The position numbers and the translations under genes are program-made. Below are positions 47,217-55,565 of a stretch of DNA of 64,000 nt, piece after piece (the stretch's first letter is position 1; each line of letters starts with the position of its first letter). The stretch spans positions 1,240,001-1,304,000 of the forward strand of contig NZ_JAHXMY010000001.1 of the NCBI RefSeq assembly GCF_023149035.1, written 5' to 3'. This stretch comes from Microbacterium sp. EYE_78. GTDB lineage: Bacteria > Actinomycetota > Actinomycetes > Actinomycetales > Microbacteriaceae. The notes beneath the pieces were generated by a model, which did no database searches, was not told the origin of the DNA, and was given only the letters and a program-made list of their open reading frames with translations.

Positions 47217-47257
47217 CCGTCGCGCCGCAGCCCCGTGCAGGGACTGCGGCGCGACGG
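47217..47257. terminator. Hairpin terminator after the S55 gene
   Basis: CCGTCGCGCCGCAG pairs perfectly over 14 bp with CTGCGGCGCGACGG around a 13-nt loop. It is followed by CTTCCTGCCCTC rather than a T-run. It separates the S55 gene from the thiolase promoter. Confidence 0.65.
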
Positions 47258-47279
47258 CTTCCTGCCCTCACGCGAGGCG

Positions 47280-47297
47280 CGTCTGCGAGCATGAGGG
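47280..47297 (+). promoter_or_regulatory. Thiolase core promoter, shared sequence copy 1
   Basis: CGTCTGCGAGCATGAGGG is identical to the sequence before the enoyl-CoA hydratase gene at 52389-52406. The hexamer GAGCAT, preceded by TGC like an extended -10, ends 6 nt before the ATG, so transcription would be leaderless. Confidence 0.5.
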
Positions 47298-47298
47298 C

Positions 47299-48483
47299 AT
47301 GACTGAGCAACGCATCGCCATCGTCGCCGGTGCCCGCACCCCGGTGGGGCGGTTCGCCGGCGCATTCCGCGAGACGCCGGCGCACGAACTCGGAGCGCAG
47401 GCCGTGACCGCTGCGCTCGCGCGCTCGACCGTCGATCCCGCGCGGGTCGGCGAGGTCGTCATCGGCACGATCGGACAGGTGGCGGGCGACGCCTACATCG
47501 CGCGGCGCATCGCATTGGCGGCCGGGCTCGACGAGGACACCCCCGCGTTCACCGTCAACCGGCTGTGCGGTTCTGGGCTGCAGTCGATCTGGTCGGCGGC
47601 GCAGGAGCTGCGCTGGGGAGGTGTGGACGTCGCCGTCGCCGGCGGTGCCGAGAACATGACCCGGATGCCGTTCTACGACATGGACGCTCGGTCCGGCGCG
47701 ACGCTGGGACACCGGCAGCTGCTCGACGGCACGCTCGCGATGCTCACCGATCCGTTCAGCGGAAGGCACATGGGCACCACCGCGGACGCGGTCGCGGAGC
47801 GGTTCGGCGTCTCGCGCGCGGAGCAGGACGCCTACGCCCTCGAGTCGCAGCGTCGGGCGGCGACGGATGCGGCGCGGGCGGCTTTCGCCGAGGAGATCGT
47901 TCCGGTCACGACCGGCGGTCGCCGTCCCGTCGAGGTGACAGCCGACGAGCATCCGCGGCCGGACACGACCCTCGACGCGCTTGCGTCGCTTCGTCCGGCG
48001 TTCACCGCGGACGGCACCGTGACCGCAGGGAACGCGTCGGGGATCAACGACGGTGCTGCGGCCACGGTGCTCATGCGCGAGGCCGATGTCCGCGCCGAGG
48101 GCCTGGATGCACTCGCGACGATCGAAGCCGTCACGACGGCCGCACTCGACCCGGCGATCATGGGGTACGCGCCGACGCTCGCACTCCGGAAGCTGTTCGC
48201 GCAGACGGGGCTGAGCCCCGCGGACGTGTCGACCGTCGAACTGAATGAGGCGTTCGCCTCGCAGGTCATCGCGGTCATGCGCGACACGGGACTCGACCCC
48301 GAGCGCACCAACCCGTACGGCGGCGCGATCGCCCTCGGGCATCCGGTCGGCGCGACCGGGACGATCCTGACGGTCCGTGCCGCGCTCACGCTGCAGCGGA
48401 CAGGCGGGGAGTACGCCATCGTGACCATGTGCATCGGCGGGGGGCAGGCGCTCGCTGCGCTCCTGCGTCGTTGGGACGCCTGA
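47299..48483 (+). CDS. Acetyl-CoA C-acyltransferase (thiolase)
   Basis: The 394-residue thiolase has the acylation cysteine in NRLCGSGLQS (Cys90), the GHPVGATG histidine near 349 and the general-base cysteine in MCIGGGQALA near 379. NEAFASQVIAVMRDTGLD is the usual third motif. It can cleave 3-ketoacyl-CoA in beta-oxidation or condense acetyl-CoA; length and motifs do not distinguish. Its promoter is almost the same as that of the enoyl-CoA hydratase gene 5 kb away, which favours a role in degradation. Confidence 0.93.
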   Translation: MTEQRIAIVAGARTPVGRFAGAFRETPAHELGAQAVTAALARSTVDPARVGEVVIGTIGQVAGDAYIARRIALAAGLDEDTPAFTVNRLCGSGLQSIWSAAQELRWGGVDVAVAGGAENMTRMPFYDMDARSGATLGHRQLLDGTLAMLTDPFSGRHMGTTADAVAERFGVSRAEQDAYALESQRRAATDAARAAFAEEIVPVTTGGRRPVEVTADEHPRPDTTLDALASLRPAFTADGTVTAGNASGINDGAAATVLMREADVRAEGLDALATIEAVTTAALDPAIMGYAPTLALRKLFAQTGLSPADVSTVELNEAFASQVIAVMRDTGLDPERTNPYGGAIALGHPVGATGTILTVRAALTLQRTGGEYAIVTMCIGGGQALAALLRRWDA

Positions 48484-48499
48484 CGTCGATCCGCAGACG

Positions 48500-48535
48500 G
48501 CAGCGGCCCCCCGCCCGGAGGCGGGGGGCCGCTGC
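48500..48535. terminator. Bidirectional hairpin terminator between thiolase and nucleotidase genes
   Basis: GCAGCGGCCCCCCGCC pairs perfectly over 16 bp with its complement around the loop CGGA. It lies between two convergent genes, 10 nt from the nucleotidase stop. There is no T-run on either side. Confidence 0.75.
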
Positions 48536-48544
48536 CGCGGAGGG

Positions 48545-51500
48545 TCAGGCCTCCTGACGGCGGCGGCGCAGCAGCACCGCGCCGAGCACGACGAGGACGC
48601 CTGCTCCGCCCAGGAGCGCCACGAGCGGTACCGCGTCGCCGCCGGTGCTCGCGAGGCTGCCCGCGAGGGCGACCGTGACCGGCACGCGGATGTCGTCCTC
48701 GCCCTCGGTCGACAGCACGAGCGTGTGCGCGCCGACCTCGAAGTCCGCCGGGACGGTGACATCGAACGCGATCCGGCCGTCGGCATCCGCTGCCGGGATG
48801 CCGCGGATCACGAGCGGGTCGCTGAAGAGCGTCGCCTCGACCCGCTGTGCCGCCGACAGCCCCGACAGCTGGACGCGGAAGGACCCGCCCTGCTCGACGG
48901 TCGTCGCGCTGAGCTCGACGACGGCCCACGACTCGCCGCCGCCGTCGCCGGGCTCCGTCGGCTCGCCGGGCTCGCCGGGCTCGCCGGGCTCGCCGGGCTC
49001 GCCGGGCTCGGCGGGTTCGGTGACCTGCACCGCGCGGCCGACCGCCGCCGGGTCGACGACGTCGCGCGACGCGAAGTACTCCACGGTGGCCGCGAGGTCG
49101 ATCTGGCCCGTGTCGGTGCGGACGGTGCCGTCGGCGAAGGCGGAGAAGCCGTCACCGCCGGCGGCGAGGAAGGAGTTCGTCACGACGGTGAAGACGTCGT
49201 CGGGCCGGATCTCCTCGCCCTCGAACGTCATCGAGGTGACCTCGCCCGCACGTCCGACGCTCTCGCCGGCGAGCGGCGCGGCCTCGGTGTATTCGTAAGC
49301 GAACCCGTCAGAGACGCCGAGGTGCAGTTTCGGGCGCTCGCCCTCCGCCTTCCACTGCTGCTCGAGGACCTGCTCGATCTGCGCTCCCGTCAAAGGGACC
49401 GTGACGAGGGTGTTCGCGAACGGCTGCACCTCAGCGGCCTCCTTGTAGGTCACGACCCCGTCCTCGCCCTGCACCAGGTCCGCGCGCAGACCGCCCGGGT
49501 TCATCAGGCCGATCTGGGCGGGCGTGCCGCCGTAGGCCGCGTTCGAGGTCGCCCAGAGGTAGACGTCGGCGACCCAGTTGCCGAGCGTCGACTCGACACC
49601 GCGGTCCGAGCCCGCTGTGCCACCGCGGAGGATGTCATCGCTGATCCGGCCGACGGGCTTCGCGCCCTCTTTCTCGGCGACGGCGGCGGCATCCGACACG
49701 ATCTGCGCAACCGTGGGGTCCGGAGTGAACCCGCCGCCCAGAAGGGTCGAGGTGCTGCCGGTGACGGACAGGAGCTCCTTCGAGCCGCGGTCGACCTGCA
49801 GTTCGAGCCGGCCCATGGCCGTGCCGTACTCCGCGGCCTGAATGACCGGTCGAGCGTCGCCGCCCGGTGCGGGGACCTCGCATGCGTACGTCTGGTGCGT
49901 GTGCGCCGAGACGACGGCGTCGATCTCGGCCGACGCGCCGCGGACGAGCTTCCCGAAGTCCGACGGGTCGGATGCCACGACCCCGCAGTCGTTCGAGGTC
50001 GCCGTGCCCGAGTGGGTGAGCAGGATCGTGACGTCGGCGAGGTCGCCTCCGGCGATCTTCGCCGCGACGCGGTTCGCCGCCGCGAGCTGATCGCCGAACT
50101 CGATTGCCGCGATGCCGTCGGGGCTCACCATGGTGGCGGTGTCCTCGGTGACCGTGCCGATGAAGGCGACCCGGACGCCGTCGACCGTCTTGACCGTGTA
50201 CTCGGCGAGGGCGGGTGTCGTCGTGCCCTTCCGGTAGACGTTGGCTCCGAGGGCGAACTCCTCGCCGCCGAAGCGCGGGATGACGCGGTCCGTCAGGTCG
50301 TCGAATCCGCGGTCGAACTCGTGATTGCCCGCCGCCGAGACGTCGAGGCCCGCGGCCTTCAGTGCATCGATGGTGGGGTCGTCCTGCTGGATGAAGGACG
50401 TGAACGTGGATGCCCCGATGTTGTCGCCGGCGGAGACGAAGAGCGTGTTCGGGTTCTCCGCCTCGGCCGCATCGACGGCTCCGGCGAGCACCGCGGCGCC
50501 CACCTGGTTCGCCGAGCTTCCCGTGCCCGCTTCGATCCGACCGTGGAAGTCGTTGATGGTGAGGATGTCGATGTCGATGGGGTCGAGTGCGTCCTCGATC
50601 TCGAACACGGTGGTCGTGCCCGACACCTCGTTGCCGACAGCCAGCAGCGGACGCCCGTTCGGGGAGTCCTCAGCGGGGATGAACGCGATGCTCTCCGGGC
50701 CCAGGTCGCCCGCGGCCCGGAGGTCGCCGCCGTCCTCGACGGACTGGGCGAAGTCGCGGTTGTTCACGTAGGTGACGAATGAGGGGGAGGCCGGCCCGCT
50801 GATGTCGTACGCTGCGACGCCGCCGACGCGCTCGAACCCGACGAATGCGTACGTGCGGCCGCTCAGCTGGCCGATCGTCACGCTCTCGGGCTCGGGACCC
50901 TTGTCGTCGCTGCGCCCCTCGAGGTTCGACTCCGAGTGGTTGGAGTTGACGAAGCCGGGTGCGGCGACGGCGGTGACCTTCTCGAAGCTCGAGCCGGAGT
51001 CCCAGACCAGGTCGCCGCCGGTCGTCCAGATCGCGAACGACCGGCCGCCGAAGGCGTAGAGCTCGTCGTAGCAGCCGCGAGCCTCATCCAGCCCGTTCTC
51101 GAGCGTGACGTTCAGTCGGCCGAGGTCCGCGTCGCCGAGCGCGTTCGCGAGCGGGCTGTCCGTGCAGACCGGCGGCAGTCCCTTCTTGCCGAGATCCTTC
51201 GCGCGGACGCCTTCCGCGTAGTCACCCCACTCACGCGCGTCGCCCTCGTTCGCGGTCACCAGGTAGGTCGTCCCGCCGGCGGTGTACGAGTCGATCGCGT
51301 CGGGCATGTACATGCCCTTGAGACCCGCGTACGTGCGGAGCTCGACCTTGCCGTCGCGGTCGCTCGGGTCGAGCGCGTTGCGGGCGAGGCCGTGGTCCTT
51401 GAAACCGAGGGCGTGGATGTCGGTGACCGTCGCCGACGCGAGGTCCACCACCGCGATGGCGTTCGCCTCCTGCAGCGTCGCGTACGCGGTGCCGCCGACG

Positions 51501-52267
51501 ACGGTGACGTACTCCGGCTCGAGGTTGCGGCTGACGGGGTGATCATCGCCGTGCGGCCGCGGCCCGAAGACCCGGACGTCCTCGTCGAGCGCGCCCTTCG
51601 CCTCGAACGCGTGGAAGTCCGCGGTGCGGACGGCGCCCGCTGCCGGTGCCGTCTTGCCGATGGGAAGGGCGACGACGCCGATGGAACCCTCCGGGTCGGC
51701 GGAGAAGTCGTCCGCGGGCTCGCCCTCGTTGGCCACCACGGCGTAGGCGCCGTCCTCCGAGATGGTGACCATGTCGGGCAGTGCGCCGACGGTGACGGTT
51801 CCGAGCGGAGCGGATGCGGCGGCTGCGGCATCCGCGTCGAAGAAGGCGAGCCGGCCGGGCGCCGTCTTGTCCGTGTCCTCGACCGCGATGACGCCGAGAC
51901 CGTCGTCGCGGATCGCGACGGAGTTCGCGATGCCGTCCGAGGCGATCGAGAAGAGCTTCACGGGCTTCGTCGGGTCGGCGTTGTCGAGGACGTCGACGAC
52001 GCCGGCCTTCGCATTGACGACGAACAGGCGATCGCCGTACGCCGCGACGATCTCGGCGGCGGACTCGTCGAACACGCCCGTCTCGTAGGAGCCGACAGGG
52101 CGCAGGGTGAGGGCGGCCCCGTCGGCGGAGGTCGAGATCGGCTGCGGGACGACGGCCGCGGTGGCTGCGGTGGTCGCTGACACGGCCAGTGTGCTGGCCA
52201 GCGCCGCGACGACACCCAGGGCGAGGGAGCGTCGGACGACGGCGCGATGGAAGGCGTGCGAAGGCAT
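48545..52267 (-). CDS. Cell-wall-anchored choice-of-anchor-I / 5'-nucleotidase fusion
   Basis: The 1240-residue surface protein starts with a signal peptide (cleavage near residue 38), then a beta-propeller-like choice-of-anchor I domain (about 45-560; PDMVTISEDGAYAVVANEGEP), then a metallophosphatase/5'-nucleotidase (about 570-1070; INDFHGRIE, SAGDNIGAS, AAGNHEFDRG, VVSAHTHQTY). A GEP repeat linker and an Ig-like segment follow, ending in the sorting signal LASTG, a hydrophobic helix and RRRRQEA. LAxTG is typical of class E sortase substrates. It probably salvages extracellular nucleotides for phosphate and nucleosides. AAAGGAA precedes the ATG. Confidence 0.92.
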   Translation of the reverse strand: MPSHAFHRAVVRRSLALGVVAALASTLAVSATTAATAAVVPQPISTSADGAALTLRPVGSYETGVFDESAAEIVAAYGDRLFVVNAKAGVVDVLDNADPTKPVKLFSIASDGIANSVAIRDDGLGVIAVEDTDKTAPGRLAFFDADAAAAASAPLGTVTVGALPDMVTISEDGAYAVVANEGEPADDFSADPEGSIGVVALPIGKTAPAAGAVRTADFHAFEAKGALDEDVRVFGPRPHGDDHPVSRNLEPEYVTVVGGTAYATLQEANAIAVVDLASATVTDIHALGFKDHGLARNALDPSDRDGKVELRTYAGLKGMYMPDAIDSYTAGGTTYLVTANEGDAREWGDYAEGVRAKDLGKKGLPPVCTDSPLANALGDADLGRLNVTLENGLDEARGCYDELYAFGGRSFAIWTTGGDLVWDSGSSFEKVTAVAAPGFVNSNHSESNLEGRSDDKGPEPESVTIGQLSGRTYAFVGFERVGGVAAYDISGPASPSFVTYVNNRDFAQSVEDGGDLRAAGDLGPESIAFIPAEDSPNGRPLLAVGNEVSGTTTVFEIEDALDPIDIDILTINDFHGRIEAGTGSSANQVGAAVLAGAVDAAEAENPNTLFVSAGDNIGASTFTSFIQQDDPTIDALKAAGLDVSAAGNHEFDRGFDDLTDRVIPRFGGEEFALGANVYRKGTTTPALAEYTVKTVDGVRVAFIGTVTEDTATMVSPDGIAAIEFGDQLAAANRVAAKIAGGDLADVTILLTHSGTATSNDCGVVASDPSDFGKLVRGASAEIDAVVSAHTHQTYACEVPAPGGDARPVIQAAEYGTAMGRLELQVDRGSKELLSVTGSTSTLLGGGFTPDPTVAQIVSDAAAVAEKEGAKPVGRISDDILRGGTAGSDRGVESTLGNWVADVYLWATSNAAYGGTPAQIGLMNPGGLRADLVQGEDGVVTYKEAAEVQPFANTLVTVPLTGAQIEQVLEQQWKAEGERPKLHLGVSDGFAYEYTEAAPLAGESVGRAGEVTSMTFEGEEIRPDDVFTVVTNSFLAAGGDGFSAFADGTVRTDTGQIDLAATVEYFASRDVVDPAAVGRAVQVTEPAEPGEPGEPGEPGEPGEPTEPGDGGGESWAVVELSATTVEQGGSFRVQLSGLSAAQRVEATLFSDPLVIRGIPAADADGRIAFDVTVPADFEVGAHTLVLSTEGEDDIRVPVTVALAGSLASTGGDAVPLVALLGGAGVLVVLGAVLLRRRRQEA
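48961..49014. repeat. 9-bp tandem repeat coding the GEP linker
   Basis: Five perfect copies of GCTCGCCGG plus a sixth with one change encode a Pro-Gly-Glu linker in the nucleotidase. Such arrays vary in copy number by slippage without breaking the frame, so linker length may differ between strains. Confidence 0.85.
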
Positions 52268-52388
52268 CGGATTCCTTTGGTCGGGATGGCGCGAGGTGCG
52301 CGCATCCGTCCTATCGACATCAGGTGGCCGCGCCGTGACCGGCGGTGGACGGCGGGTGAACGGGGCGTGACCGGCGGCGGCCGGCATC

Positions 52389-52406
52389 CGTCTGCGAGCA
52401 TGAGGG
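52389..52406 (+). promoter_or_regulatory. Enoyl-CoA hydratase core promoter, shared sequence copy 2
   Basis: This segment is identical over 18 bases to the thiolase promoter at 47280-47297. GAGCAT ends 6 nt before the ATG. The upstream sequence differs, so only the core is shared. Confidence 0.5.
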
Positions 52407-52407
52407 G

Positions 52408-53184
52408 ATGACGGACTACAAGACCATCCTCACTCGGACGCAGGGACGCGTCGGGTGGATCACCTTGAACCGACCCGAGGCGCTGAACGCCCTGAACTCG
52501 CAGGTCATGCGGGACGTCGTCGCGGCGGCGGAGGCCTTCGATGCGGATGCCGGGATCGGCGCCATCGTGGTGACGGGCAGTGAGCGGGCGTTCGCCGCGG
52601 GCGCCGACATCAAGGAGATGGAGGCGATGAGCGGCAGCGAGATGCTCATGGCGGGCCATTTCGGCGGATGGTCGCGGTTCACCGCGGTGCGGACGCCGAC
52701 GATCGCCGCGGTCGCGGGCTACGCGCTCGGAGGCGGCTGCGAGCTCGCGATGATGTGCGACGTCATCCTCGCCGCGGACACCGCGACGTTCGGCCAGCCG
52801 GAGATCGGGCTGGGGGTCATCCCGGGGCTCGGCGGGACCCAGCGGCTCACCCGCGCGATCGGGTCGTACAAGGCGGCGGAGCTCGTCCTCACGGGTCGGC
52901 AGTTCTCGGCCGAGGAGGCGGACCGGGCAGGACTCGTGTCGCGCGTCGTACCCGCGGCGGAGTTGCTCGACGACGCGCAGCGGACGGCTGAGGTGATCGC
53001 GTCGAAGCCGCTGCCAGCGCTCTATGCGGCGACCGCCGCGCTCGACGTCGCTGCCGAGACGACCCTGGCTGAGGGTCTGCGCTTCGAACGTCAGGTGTTC
53101 GCGGGGCTCTTCGACACGGCGGATCAGAAGGAGGGCATGGCGGCCTTCCGTGAGAAGCGCGCTCCGGAGTTCCGTCACCGATGA
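52408..53184 (+). CDS. Enoyl-CoA hydratase
   Basis: The 258-residue crotonase has both catalytic glutamates in place: [17 protein letters not shown] and [20 protein letters not shown]. The oxyanion strand [11 protein letters not shown] is also typical of short-chain enoyl-CoA hydratase (EchA/PaaF type), which hydrates trans-2-enoyl-CoA in beta-oxidation. It overlaps the RidA-like gene by 4 nt and shares its core promoter sequence with the thiolase gene. Confidence 0.93.
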   Translation: MTDYKTILTRTQGRVGWITLNRPEALNALNSQVMRDVVAAAEAFDADAGIGAIVVTGSERAFAAGADIKEMEAMSGSEMLMAGHFGGWSRFTAVRTPTIAAVAGYALGGGCELAMMCDVILAADTATFGQPEIGLGVIPGLGGTQRLTRAIGSYKAAELVLTGRQFSAEEADRAGLVSRVVPAAELLDDAQRTAEVIASKPLPALYAATAALDVAAETTLAEGLRFERQVFAGLFDTADQKEGMAAFREKRAPEFRHR

Positions 53185-53585
53185 GCGCCGTCCGTCTCAT
53201 CCGCGCCGGCGCGCTCGCGGCGGCGCCGTACGCGTACGCCGCGGCCGTCGACCCGGGAGCGGACGTGATCTTCCTCGCGGGCGCGTGTCCGCTCGCGGAT
53301 GACGGGACGACGGTGGCGGTCGGTGACGTCGCCGGGCAGGCGAAGCGGTGCGTCGAGACGATGACGGTCGCCTTGGATGCCGCGGGTGCATCGCTCGAGG
53401 ACGTCGCCTATACGCGCGTGCTGGTCGCCTCGGCGGCGCAGGCCGATCTCGTCGCGGCGTGGGACGTGGTGCGCGCCGCCTTCGGTGCGCACGACGTGCC
53501 GAGCACGCTGATGGGGGTCGCGGCGCTCGGGTACGCGGACCAGCTGGTCGAGATCGAGGCGGTCGCGGCGGTGCGCCGCGCCTGA
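53181..53585 (+). CDS. RidA (YjgF) family protein lacking the usual arginine
   Basis: The 134-residue protein has the RidA fold pattern: [44 protein letters not shown] helix and strand, and [10 protein letters not shown] at the end. Canonical RidA deaminates reactive 2-aminoacrylate with an arginine in PARTTVGV; here the segment reads VPSTLMGV, so the arginine is missing and this is probably a non-deaminase member. Its gene is translationally coupled to enoyl-CoA hydratase. Confidence 0.85.
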   Translation: MSAVRLIRAGALAAAPYAYAAAVDPGADVIFLAGACPLADDGTTVAVGDVAGQAKRCVETMTVALDAAGASLEDVAYTRVLVASAAQADLVAAWDVVRAAFGAHDVPSTLMGVAALGYADQLVEIEAVAAVRRA

Positions 53586-53605
53586 CGAGGGCGGGGTCGG
53601 AGGAC

Positions 53606-53685
53606 ACCGGATTCGGAGGAACGCACCGGACTCGGATCAGAACACCCCGCGCCATCCGAATCCGACGACATCCTCCGAATCCGAC
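53606..53685. repeat. Palindromic element built from CGGATTCGGA units
   Basis: The arms 53606-53637 and 53654-53685 are inverted copies (about 23 of 32 positions) around a 16-nt centre, and each arm itself holds two copies of CCGGATTCGGA-like sequence. It lies in a 230-nt gap between the RidA-like gene and a membrane protein gene. The rest of the gap has a CCGCCGGAG direct repeat and the next promoter. Confidence 0.7.
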
Positions 53686-53802
53686 GGCACCGCCGGAGGG
53701 AGACCGCCGGAGCCAACCCTCGAGACCTCCTCCACAGCGCCCTCTTCCGCCCCTCGCGACCGCGCACCATCCACAGCCCCGCGACGCGCGTCCCCGCGTC
53801 AC

Positions 53803-53808
53803 TAGCGT
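53803..53808 (+). promoter_or_regulatory. -10 box (TAGCGT) of a leaderless membrane protein gene
   Basis: TAGCGT ends 7 nt before the GTG at 53816 and decides that start, because no ribosome binding site is present. Confidence 0.5.
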
Positions 53809-53815
53809 CTGGGTC

Positions 53816-54238
53816 GTGTCCCCGCTTCCCATCCTCGTGCGAGTCGCGTCGTTCATTCTCGTCGGCGCCGCGGCCGGCTTCGTCGCCGCCATGGAGGGTG
53901 CCAAGACGTGGGGCGGCGGCGAGGTGCCGTGGGAGCTCATGATCGTCGGCGGTCCTTTGGGAGTCTTCACCGGGTCGTCGATCGCGGTGAAGCTGTGGGG
54001 TGTGATCAACGCGGTCGCCTCTGTGCGGCGGCCGACGAGTCGCGGCGCACCGGTCGTTGCTGTCCTCGTCACCACCGCGCTCTGCGCGTGGATCGGACAC
54101 GACCTCGGGCCGGATGAGTCGCAGATCGCTCTCCAGGTGTTCCTCGCACTCCTCGGCCTGACCGGCTCGACGATCGAGGTCCGGTCCATCCGGGCCGATC
54201 GCCTCCGAGCCGCATCCTTCCGAGCACCGCCGCAGTGA
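53816..54238 (+). CDS. Hypothetical membrane protein, paralogue of the next gene
   Basis: I do not recognise this 140-residue protein. It has four predicted membrane helices: about residues 5-26, 38-60, 75-95 and 103-118. The order of helices and the final segment (FLALLGLTGSTIEVRSIRADRL) resemble the neighbouring gene's VLVALLGLVGSSVEAVVRSREL, so the two probably arose by tandem duplication. Each has its own leaderless promoter. Role unknown. Confidence 0.6.
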   Translation: MSPLPILVRVASFILVGAAAGFVAAMEGAKTWGGGEVPWELMIVGGPLGVFTGSSIAVKLWGVINAVASVRRPTSRGAPVVAVLVTTALCAWIGHDLGPDESQIALQVFLALLGLTGSTIEVRSIRADRLRAASFRAPPQ

Positions 54239-54253
54239 CGCTAGATTCGCGGC

Positions 54254-54661
54254 ATGCAGCGGATCCAGCCCGGCGGGCGACTCGCGGTCTTCGCGATCGT
54301 CGGTGCCCTCGCCGGCATCGCCGCCGCGACGCTGAGCGTGACAGCGTCCCGGGATGCGCCGAACTGGGGCACGCTCCTCTATGCCGCGCCCGTCGGCGCC
54401 GTCGTCGGTGCGCTGTGGGCCGCGGCGGTGTGGCTCCTGGTCGGGATCGTCGTGGCATCCTCTCGTCGACTCCGTCCCTCATGGATCGGGCCTGCGGCGG
54501 CCGTCGTCGTCGGGACGGGGATCTGCACCGCGGTCGGTCTCGCTCCGAATCCGCTCGAATCCTCGATGGCCACAACGGTGCTGGTCGCGCTGCTGGGGCT
54601 CGTGGGGTCCTCCGTCGAAGCTGTCGTCAGATCGCGTGAGCTGCCAGCTCGCGCCGCGTGA
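54254..54661 (+). CDS. Hypothetical membrane protein, paralogue of the preceding gene
   Basis: I do not recognise this 135-residue protein. Four hydrophobic helices are predicted, with GRLAVFAIVGALAGIAAATL first and TTVLVALLGLVGSSVEAVV last. It shares layout and C-terminal sequence with the gene 15 nt upstream. TAGATT ends 6 nt before the ATG, so it has a separate leaderless promoter. etfB follows about 95 nt later on its own promoter. Confidence 0.6.
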   Translation: MQRIQPGGRLAVFAIVGALAGIAAATLSVTASRDAPNWGTLLYAAPVGAVVGALWAAAVWLLVGIVVASSRRLRPSWIGPAAAVVVGTGICTAVGLAPNPLESSMATTVLVALLGLVGSSVEAVVRSRELPARAA

Positions 54662-54723
54662 TCCGCGCCTCGACGACACTCGATGTCGTCTGCGGCAGCA
54701 CTCCGTCTCATCGCGGACGACCG

Positions 54724-54729
54724 TAGACT
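54724..54729 (+). promoter_or_regulatory. -10 box (TAGACT) of the etfBA operon
   Basis: TAGACT lies 25 nt before the etfB ATG, so the leader would be about 20 nt and carries GAGGAGGAG as ribosome binding site. This is one of few genes here with both a close promoter and a strong binding site. Confidence 0.5.
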
Positions 54730-54754
54730 CGATCTGAACGCCGAGGAGGAGTCA

Positions 54755-55531
54755 ATGAAGATCGTCGTCCTGCTGAAAGAGGTGCCGGACACCTACGGCG
54801 ACCGCAAGCTCGATCTCGAAACCGGGCTGGCCGATCGCGATGCGTCCGAGCGCGTGCTCGACGAGATCGGCGAGCGCGCCCTCGAAGTCGCGCTCACGCA
54901 TGCCGAGGCGACGGAGGGCACAGAGGTCGTCGTCATGACGATGGCGTCGGATGCCGCAGCCGCCTCGCTGCGGAAGGGGCTCGCCATGGGCGCGGCGTCC
55001 GCCGTGCAGATCGCCGACAACGCGCTGCGAGGTGCCGATCTCGGCGTCACCGCGCGGGTCCTCGCTGCCGCACTCCGCCGCACCGGCTTCGACCTCGTCA
55101 TCACCGGCAACCTCTCGACCGACGGTGTCGGGGGAGTCCTGCCTGCGATGCTCGCCGAGCACCTCGGCGTTCCGCAGGCCACGGCGCTCGCGGCCGTCGA
55201 GATCTCGGCCGACGCCGTCTCGGGAACCCGCGCGACCGACTTCGGCACCGCCTCGGTGTCGGCGACCCTGCCTGCGGTGATCTCCGTCACCGAGGCGCTC
55301 CCCGATGCGCGGTTCCCGAATTTCAAGGGCATCATGGCCGCGAAGAAGAAGCCGTTCGAGACGCTGTCGCTCGCCGACCTCGACGTCGACGTCGATCCGG
55401 CGTCCGCCGCCCAGTCGATCATGACCGCGATCAGCGCGAAGGCGCCGCGGCAGGCCGGTGTCAAGATCACCGACGAGGGGGATGCCGGTCAGCAGCTCGC
55501 GGCGTTCCTCCTCGAGAACCGACTGGCCTGA
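54755..55531 (+). CDS. etfB: Electron transfer flavoprotein beta subunit
   Basis: EtfB binds AMP and, with EtfA, shuttles electrons from acyl-CoA dehydrogenases to the respiratory chain. The 258-residue protein has the family signatures [43 protein letters not shown], the nucleotide-binding [26 protein letters not shown] and the late [28 protein letters not shown] precedes the ATG. etfA follows after 34 nt. Confidence 0.96.
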   Translation: MKIVVLLKEVPDTYGDRKLDLETGLADRDASERVLDEIGERALEVALTHAEATEGTEVVVMTMASDAAAASLRKGLAMGAASAVQIADNALRGADLGVTARVLAAALRRTGFDLVITGNLSTDGVGGVLPAMLAEHLGVPQATALAAVEISADAVSGTRATDFGTASVSATLPAVISVTEALPDARFPNFKGIMAAKKKPFETLSLADLDVDVDPASAAQSIMTAISAKAPRQAGVKITDEGDAGQQLAAFLLENRLA

Positions 55532-55565
55532 CGGCTCCGGAATCCAGAAAGCGCAGGAGACACGC

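Noticed and set aside
48961..49014. CRISPR-like array
   Set aside because: The 9-bp units are directly adjacent with no spacers and lie in frame within a coding region.
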